A DNA stretch of 20,591 nt from a virus: the IMG/VR virus record IMGVR_UViG_3300017731_000079, positions 1 through 20,591 of that record; one strand, given 5' to 3'. Positions 16,972 to 20,591 of this stretch are shown piece by piece. Both the position numbers and the translations under genes were made by a program. The notes beneath the pieces are model-generated. The model saw only the letters and a program-made list of their open reading frames with translations. It was not told where the DNA came from and ran no database searches. Position 1 is the first letter of the stretch, and the number at the start of each line of letters is the position of its first letter.

Positions 16972-17078
16972 TGGATGAATGGCAATTCTTTTTAGCATTA
17001 GCTATAATGTTACCAGCATTATATTGGACATTGAAGTTCATCGTGTGGTTTGCTGAAAAGGTAGAGAGAAAAAAATGA
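16971..17078 (+). CDS. 35-aa single-helix membrane protein (small gene)
   Basis: A short gene fills the gap between the sorting-domain protein and the PorV/PorQ-like gene. It starts at ATG 16971, overlapping the upstream stop as TAATG, and its TGA stop (17076-17078) overlaps the next ATG as ATGA. Coupling at both ends argues strongly that it is translated. The product is MDEW, then a hydrophobic helix (about residues 5-28, QFFLALAIMLPALYWTLKFI and on to FA), then the basic tail EKVERKK. This gives one membrane span with a positive C-terminus, expected to stay in the cytoplasm. There is no lipobox. I cannot assign a family. It could be a small accessory of the envelope block, a holin-like peptide, or a regulator of export. 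Confidence 0.7.
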   Translation: MDEWQFFLALAIMLPALYWTLKFIVWFAEKVERKK

Positions 17079-17923
17079 AAAAAATATTCTTAACATTACT
17101 TCTTTTTAGTAATCTATTTGCACAAGCAAATAATTTACTTACGATATCTCCGTCTGCGCACACGAGTTCGATTGGAAACGTAACGTTACCAATGATGAGT
17201 CCTGCTAGAAATCATATTGATAATGATAAATTTACTTTTACGAGGGTCAATTGGTTGGGTAATATTGTCGATGATATGAACTATATGCACTTTAATTTGG
17301 CTAGAGGTTCATTCGATGTATATGCATTAATATTCAACTACGGACAACAATTAGAAACAGACATAAGTGGTGTGGTTACAGGTAGGTTTTCACCTATGAG
17401 TTCAGTATGGGGTGTCAGCTGGGGAACTGTGATAAAAGGATATAACGTCGGTGTAACTGGTAAAGTTTTATCACATGATTTATATACACAAAAAACACAC
17501 GGAACCGCATTTGATGTAGCAACATACCTACCAAAAGTTTATAAAGATTTAGATGTAGATGTGGCTATAAAAAACTTTGGATTTGCTCCAACATTCGGTA
17601 CGTATAAAACAAAATTACCAACCAGCTTGAATGTAGCCATGACATATCCATACAAACAATGGATGTTCTATGAACAACATAATATTTATAATGGACACGT
17701 AACATCTGGTATGGGTGCTTCATATAAATACGAGGTAAAAAACCAGGCAACAATTTTAGCTAAAGCTGGATATTATTCAGATAAGTCGCATGAGTTATCA
17801 TATCCTACATTTGGTGTGGATTTAAAGTATGACAAATACTTTATAGGTATGAGTTATATTTATGGAGACCAGACGTTACCAGTAAGTAACACATTTAGAT
17901 TAACAATAAACTTGGAGTTGTAA
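17075..17923 (+). CDS. PorV/PorQ-like outer-membrane beta-barrel protein
   Basis: This 282-aa protein is probably an outer-membrane barrel of the PorV/PorQ family, components of the type IX secretion system (PorV shuttles cargo with sorting domains from translocon to attachment complex). It has a signal peptide (KKIFLTLLLFSNLFA, cleavage around residue 16-17). The mature N-terminus follows the family layout: LLTISPSAHTSSIGNV (like PSAR-x-x-GMGNA), SPARN where others have NPA, then FTRVNWLGNIVDDMNYMHF. Barrel strands follow with alternating pattern: YNVGVTGKVLSHDL, GTAFDVATYLPKVYKDLDVD, VAIKNFGFAPTFGTYKTKLP (the family's KNFG...LP segment), VTSGMGASYKYE, and the closing FRLTINLEL ending in an aromatic-poor strand. 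It is shorter than typical PorV/PorQ, and the segment around NPA is compressed. It is coupled (ATGA) to the 35-aa gene. Another FadL-like barrel is the main alternative. Confidence 0.68.
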   Translation: MKKIFLTLLLFSNLFAQANNLLTISPSAHTSSIGNVTLPMMSPARNHIDNDKFTFTRVNWLGNIVDDMNYMHFNLARGSFDVYALIFNYGQQLETDISGVVTGRFSPMSSVWGVSWGTVIKGYNVGVTGKVLSHDLYTQKTHGTAFDVATYLPKVYKDLDVDVAIKNFGFAPTFGTYKTKLPTSLNVAMTYPYKQWMFYEQHNIYNGHVTSGMGASYKYEVKNQATILAKAGYYSDKSHELSYPTFGVDLKYDKYFIGMSYIYGDQTLPVSNTFRLTINLEL

Positions 17924-17924
17924 A

Positions 17925-18314
17925 ATGCCTAAAAACGTAGTAGATGCAGAAGCTGCAGTCGAAGAAATAAAAAATAAAAAGTTTGGATTATCAATCCAAA
18001 ATATCATAGCGCTTGTAACGGTTTTATCCACAGGTATCGCAGGTTGGTATTCATTTACTGGTCGTATCGATGGATTAGAAGAAATCGTTGAAGGCTTTGC
18101 TGAAGCGAGTGATATAGAATTAGTGACAACTAAACTTGATAAGTATGATGAGGATTTCAAATATCTTCGTGAAAAAGTTGATGGTATGAAAACACCTAAA
18201 GTTAAGTCTTATGATAAAGATGTAGCTAACTTAAACAATGAAATCAAAAATCTAAAAAGAGAAATCAAGAAGTTAGAAAAACTACTTAAAGACCCTTTAT
18301 CAGATTTTAGATAG
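17925..18314 (+). CDS. membrane-anchored coiled-coil protein
   Basis: This 129-aa protein is not assigned to a family. A short N-terminal acidic segment (residues 1-20) precedes one transmembrane helix at about 23-45 (SIQNIIALVTVLSTGIAGWY). Residues 46-90 form a charged helical region, and residues 96-122 are a clear heptad coiled coil (VANLNNEIKNLKREIKKLEK). The span is probably an uncleaved anchor with the coiled coil in the periplasm. It starts two bases after the barrel gene's stop. The architecture resembles an inner-membrane spanin (N-terminal anchor plus periplasmic coiled coil), but no partner lipoprotein of the o-spanin type is adjacent, so a spanin role is only a possibility. A scaffold for the envelope module is an alternative. 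Confidence 0.75.
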   Translation: MPKNVVDAEAAVEEIKNKKFGLSIQNIIALVTVLSTGIAGWYSFTGRIDGLEEIVEGFAEASDIELVTTKLDKYDEDFKYLREKVDGMKTPKVKSYDKDVANLNNEIKNLKREIKKLEKLLKDPLSDFR

Positions 18315-18321
18315 GAGATAT

Positions 18322-18702
18322 ATGGGAATATTAGAACTCATAGCTGGTTTAATTATCGGCATTTCGATTGGTAGTTTCGACAGAGAACCTGTCTTACCAA
18401 GCGATAGTACAAAAGTTTCTCAAGCGTATTACAACGTATATTATGATGTACATTTTAGAAACTCATATTCAGACCTCTATTGGAACAAAAACTATAGGGA
18501 TTATTACTATGGTGTAAATTATTATGTAGACACACCTAAATATGTTTACATCAAACCAAAGAAAAAAAGAAGTGGTGAATACAGAAGACGTACTAACAAT
18601 GGTGGAAGTAAAGGTGGATACCGAGGTGGTGGAAGTAAAGGTGGTAACCGAGGTGGCGGTGGAAAAAGTAATGGTGGTAGAAGAACCACAAGGAGAGAAT
18701 AA
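18322..18702 (+). CDS. small Tyr-rich, Gly/Arg-rich anchored protein
   Basis: This 126-aa protein is not recognised but compositionally striking. A strong GGAG precedes the start. Residues 3-18 (ILELIAGLIIGISIGS) form a short hydrophobic anchor or signal segment without positive residues before it. Residues 36-76 are tyrosine-rich: I count 14 Tyr in 41 residues (YYNVYYDVHF, YRDYYYGVNYYVD). Residues 78-91 are strongly basic. Residues 93-126 are Gly/Arg/Ser/Lys low complexity, with a tandem GGSKGGYRG/GGSKGGNRG pair. If exported, Tyr- and Gly-rich sequence fits an adhesive, self-associating or polysaccharide-binding role, and a CsgG-like gene lies two genes downstream. If not exported, the basic tail may bind nucleic acid. 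Its stop overlaps the next start (TAATG). Confidence 0.72.
   Translation: MGILELIAGLIIGISIGSFDREPVLPSDSTKVSQAYYNVYYDVHFRNSYSDLYWNKNYRDYYYGVNYYVDTPKYVYIKPKKKRSGEYRRRTNNGGSKGGYRGGGSKGGNRGGGGKSNGGRRTTRRE
18601..18654 (+). repeat. 27-base tandem repeat, two copies
   Basis: Two adjacent 27-base units at 18601-18627 and 18628-18654 differ only at two positions (GATACC versus GTAACC) and encode GGSKGGYRG and GGSKGGNRG. The following sequence (GGCGGTGGAAAAAGTAATGG) is a degenerate continuation. This is an in-frame peptide repeat within the 126-aa protein, likely to vary in copy number by slippage or recombination. Confidence 0.88.
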
Positions 18703-19073
18703 TGAAAGATAATAAAAAGTTTTGGATATTATTTACTATAATAATAGCATTATCTGTAGGTACACAATTAGTTGGACAAGAAGTCGAAGAAACTGCAGGT
18801 GAAAAAGTAGTAAAAACAATTCAAGATTGGGATTTCAAAAAATATGAATCCGCTCATAAAAGAGCACATATGAAAATGAATCAGAAACAAGGTGCTCAAA
18901 AGAAACAAATGGTGGTGAGACAAGCTCGTAAGAAGATGAGAACACGTCGTATGATTCAGACATTAGTTGTTGCGGGTGTTTCATATTACATCGGATATAA
19001 AGTCGGTGAAGATTCTTGGATGGATAAGAAAAAAGATGGTGGTAAAAAACCAATTATATGGAGAGACAAATGA
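18702..19073 (+). CDS. small two-helix basic membrane protein
   Basis: This 123-aa protein is not recognised. It has a hydrophobic segment at about residues 7-24 (FWILFTIIIALSVGTQLV), either an anchor or a signal peptide ending near GQ25-26. The central part (about 45-85) is highly basic helical sequence (AHKRAHMKMNQKQGAQKKQM, then RQARKKMRTRRM). A second hydrophobic segment lies at 84-101 (MIQTLVVAGVSYYIGYKVG). The C-terminus is a Lys/Asp/Gly-rich tail. If both segments span the membrane, the basic middle would lie on one side and both ends on the other. Its TGA stop is embedded in the CsgG-like start (ATGA at 19070-19073), so the two are translationally coupled, suggesting a shared complex. 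Confidence 0.72.
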   Translation: MKDNKKFWILFTIIIALSVGTQLVGQEVEETAGEKVVKTIQDWDFKKYESAHKRAHMKMNQKQGAQKKQMVVRQARKKMRTRRMIQTLVVAGVSYYIGYKVGEDSWMDKKKDGGKKPIIWRDK

Positions 19074-19705
19074 TAAAAATATTACCATTAGTATTAGTAT
19101 TCTTTGGTTGTGCGGCTTCTGTATCAACCGAGCAATATGTCGGTGAGTATGAAAAACAAAAATCATTAGATGAAGTTGAAGTCACAAAAGTTGATGGTTT
19201 AAAACTATATGATTTAAAGTTTAATAAGGAGTTAGAAGAAAGATATCCTGAACTCGCTGAGAAGAGAGTTTCTATGGGTTTGGTTCAAGAACTTCAAAAC
19301 GTGATATCTTATATCGGTAGATTTAATCTGATAGAAGCCGAAAGAGATATGCAACTTTTAATTATGAATGATTTGAAAGCTAACAAAGCCAAGATTACAA
19401 AAGCTAAATATTCAGCTAGTGTTAGTATTTATGATTTCGGTGTTAACTTAAAAGAAGAGATAAAAGCTGGTAAGGTTGAAACAATCAACGAGACTTTTGT
19501 CGGTATTCAAGTAAAGTTGATTAATAACGAGAACACACAATATGTTGTCGGTAGTGGTAGAGGAACCGCATCGACTATAGGTAAGGGGTTTCTTATGAAT
19601 CCAAATATGGATTGGAACCAAAGTTCTCTCAGTTCCGCATCAAATAAAGCTATGGAGACAGCCGTAGTCAATGTTATAAAAGCTATTGACAGACGAGGTT
19701 GGTAA
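19070..19705 (+). CDS. CsgG-like outer-membrane lipoprotein
   Basis: This is a probable lipoprotein of the CsgG family (211 aa), whose bacterial members form nonameric outer-membrane secretion channels (curli) or related lipoproteins such as LpoB. I chose ATG 19070 over the in-frame 19058 because it forms the ATGA overlap with the previous gene and has GGAGAG at 19060-19065. Residues 1-14 (MIKILPLVLVFFGC) form a short lipoprotein signal with Cys14; the -3/-2 residues are Phe, so the lipobox is not canonical. Family-like segments follow: RFNLIEAERDMQLLIMND (84-101, like the RF-x-V-x-ER block), KYSASVSIYDFGV (113-125), VGIQVKLIN and YVVGSGRGTASTIGKG (158-173), and the C-terminal helix SSASNKAMETAVVNVIKAID (188-207). 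CsgG proper is longer (about 260 aa mature), so this is a compact relative. Pore formation is inferred, not shown. Confidence 0.62.
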   Translation: MIKILPLVLVFFGCAASVSTEQYVGEYEKQKSLDEVEVTKVDGLKLYDLKFNKELEERYPELAEKRVSMGLVQELQNVISYIGRFNLIEAERDMQLLIMNDLKANKAKITKAKYSASVSIYDFGVNLKEEIKAGKVETINETFVGIQVKLINNENTQYVVGSGRGTASTIGKGFLMNPNMDWNQSSLSSASNKAMETAVVNVIKAIDRRGW

Positions 19706-19710
19706 TATGA

Positions 19711-20591
19711 ATGGGGCAGAGGTTATTTAGTTTTTTATTTTTATTGAGTAGTATCTCTGCCCAATCATTCTTTTATAGTTATATAGACCCTTGTGAACAA
19801 ACAACAGTTAGGACATCCACAAGTTTACAAAACGGCACAGAGGGGTTTCAAGTCACGTACTACAATCGTACAAAATTTTTCACATTAGAACAAGTCATAA
19901 GTGGTGAGTTAGAACAATGGACTCAAGATGTATATAGAGATTTTGAGAAATTATTTCCTTGTGCAGTCAGAGTGGCTGAGGAGGTGCTATCATCGGTTAT
20001 AGCGGATAACGTTTCTGAACAATTTACTAAAAGTGATATTAGTAATGACCCAACACAGGTCAACTATGCGATTCGTTCTACAAGAGGTGAAGAAAAGTGG
20101 ATAACACAATTTAATAGTGTGTACACGGCTACATCATTCGATGGTAATAGTAGACACGATGGTAACTTTAATTTTACTGATGATTTTAAAAAAACATCTC
20201 TTACATATGGTAGAGGTTTTAGATTTAAAGCAAAAAAACAAAATGTACAATTATCTGCTAGTGGATTGACCTATCAGACTTTTGAGGGGTGGGATTGGTT
20301 ATTATCGACATCTGCAGCTAAATCATTACAAAAGAAAAATTCACAAGCTGCAGTATTAACTGGTAGTTATGGAAGTGTGAGTGGAGTTGGATTTGGTAAT
20401 ATAACAGCTTTGTATGCTATGAGGTATCCTGCAAAATTCACGTTTGGTGAGGTGACGTTCTCAAACTACATAGCTTATACACTATTGAGGTATTATGAGG
20501 GGAATATTGATGGTGGTAGATATTTATTATTGAGAAGTCCCATTATCTTTTTTCCAACCATCTCGTTTGATTGGAAGATTGGAACGGCATT
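19711..20591 (+). CDS. exported protein, function unknown, 3'-partial
   Basis: This open frame runs off the window end (293 codons plus two bases). It begins at ATG 19711; the nearby ATG 19707 is out of frame and closes after seven codons, and an in-frame TGA lies directly upstream at 19708. A GAGG lies at 19695-19698. The product opens with a typical signal peptide (GQRLFSFLFLLSSISAQ), so it is exported. The mature part has cysteines at 28 and 84 that could form a disulfide. Residues 60-110 look helical (LEQVISGELEQWTQDVYRDF, CAVRVAEEVLSSVIADNV). The rest is beta-rich with alternating strands (SLTYGRGFRFKAKKQNVQLS, FGNITALYAMRYPAKFTFGE, NYIAYTLLRYYEG, IIFFPTISFDWKIG), consistent with an outer-membrane barrel or surface beta protein. 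I cannot name a family. Confidence 0.75.
   Translation, partial: MGQRLFSFLFLLSSISAQSFFYSYIDPCEQTTVRTSTSLQNGTEGFQVTYYNRTKFFTLEQVISGELEQWTQDVYRDFEKLFPCAVRVAEEVLSSVIADNVSEQFTKSDISNDPTQVNYAIRSTRGEEKWITQFNSVYTATSFDGNSRHDGNFNFTDDFKKTSLTYGRGFRFKAKKQNVQLSASGLTYQTFEGWDWLLSTSAAKSLQKKNSQAAVLTGSYGSVSGVGFGNITALYAMRYPAKFTFGEVTFSNYIAYTLLRYYEGNIDGGRYLLLRSPIIFFPTISFDWKIGTA

Noticed and set aside
17723-17730. Exact T4 late-promoter-like TATAAATA inside the PorV/PorQ-like gene
   Set aside because: Such octamers are expected by chance in AT-rich sequence (another lies at 5498-5505), and it is about 200 bases from the next start inside coding sequence.
19058-19069. ATG at 19058 as start of the CsgG-like gene
   Set aside because: It would add MERQ before the lipoprotein signal and lacks a spaced ribosome site, whereas ATG 19070 has GGAGAG upstream and the ATGA overlap.
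14059-20591. Idea that the envelope block is a host chromosomal segment
   Set aside because: Gene direction, tight overlaps, AT-rich codon style and small unknown membrane genes continue smoothly from the tail block, and no integrase, att site or tRNA marks a junction. Not fully excluded without read-level data.

Overview
The window looks like the late, structural part of an AT-rich, strictly lytic-type, contractile-tailed (T4-like) phage genome. Every gene I can support lies on the + strand. Genes are packed end to end: stops and starts overlap as TAATG or ATGA at eight junctions (near 1342, 4863, 5423, 16971, 17075, 18702 and 19070), and only two gaps exceed about 25 bases (11085-11158 and 13947-14058). 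I see no tRNA, CRISPR array, insertion sequence, integrase or minus-strand gene.

Region 1 (1-13946) is a baseplate and tail block. It holds a short protein with LDLPD repeats, a staphylococcal-nuclease-fold protein with all catalytic residues, a small helical protein, a gp25-like wedge protein (132 aa), a gp6/baseplate-J-like wedge protein (662 aa), a DNRLRE-type beta protein, two unrecognised proteins, a 1423-aa protein that joins a tail-protein-I-like core to a LamG fold interrupted by a CBM-like jelly roll, and three tail-tip or fibre-type structural proteins. The last two of these share a C-terminal motif.

Region 2 (14059-20591) is unusual: nine consecutive genes (the last cut by the window end) that all appear to go to the host envelope. 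The first, 970 aa, has a signal peptide, two cohesin-like beta domains, a dockerin-like loop and a C-terminal domain matching the type IX secretion system (T9SS) type A sorting domain. Next come a 35-aa single-helix membrane protein, a PorV/PorQ-like outer-membrane barrel, three small membrane-anchored proteins, a CsgG-like lipoprotein and an exported protein that runs off the end. A phage carrying both a T9SS-type cargo and a PorV/PorQ-like barrel, beside a CsgG-like pore, is the most interesting thing here. I propose it is a phage-encoded surface-display or secretion module that uses the host's T9SS.

Host inference: T9SS sorting domains of the YPNPF type and PorV-like barrels belong to the Bacteroidetes/FCB superphylum and relatives such as Marinimicrobia (SAR406), Ignavibacteria and Balneolota. 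The host is therefore probably a marine or aquatic FCB-group bacterium rather than a proteobacterium or cyanobacterium. This is inference from family knowledge; no database search was run.
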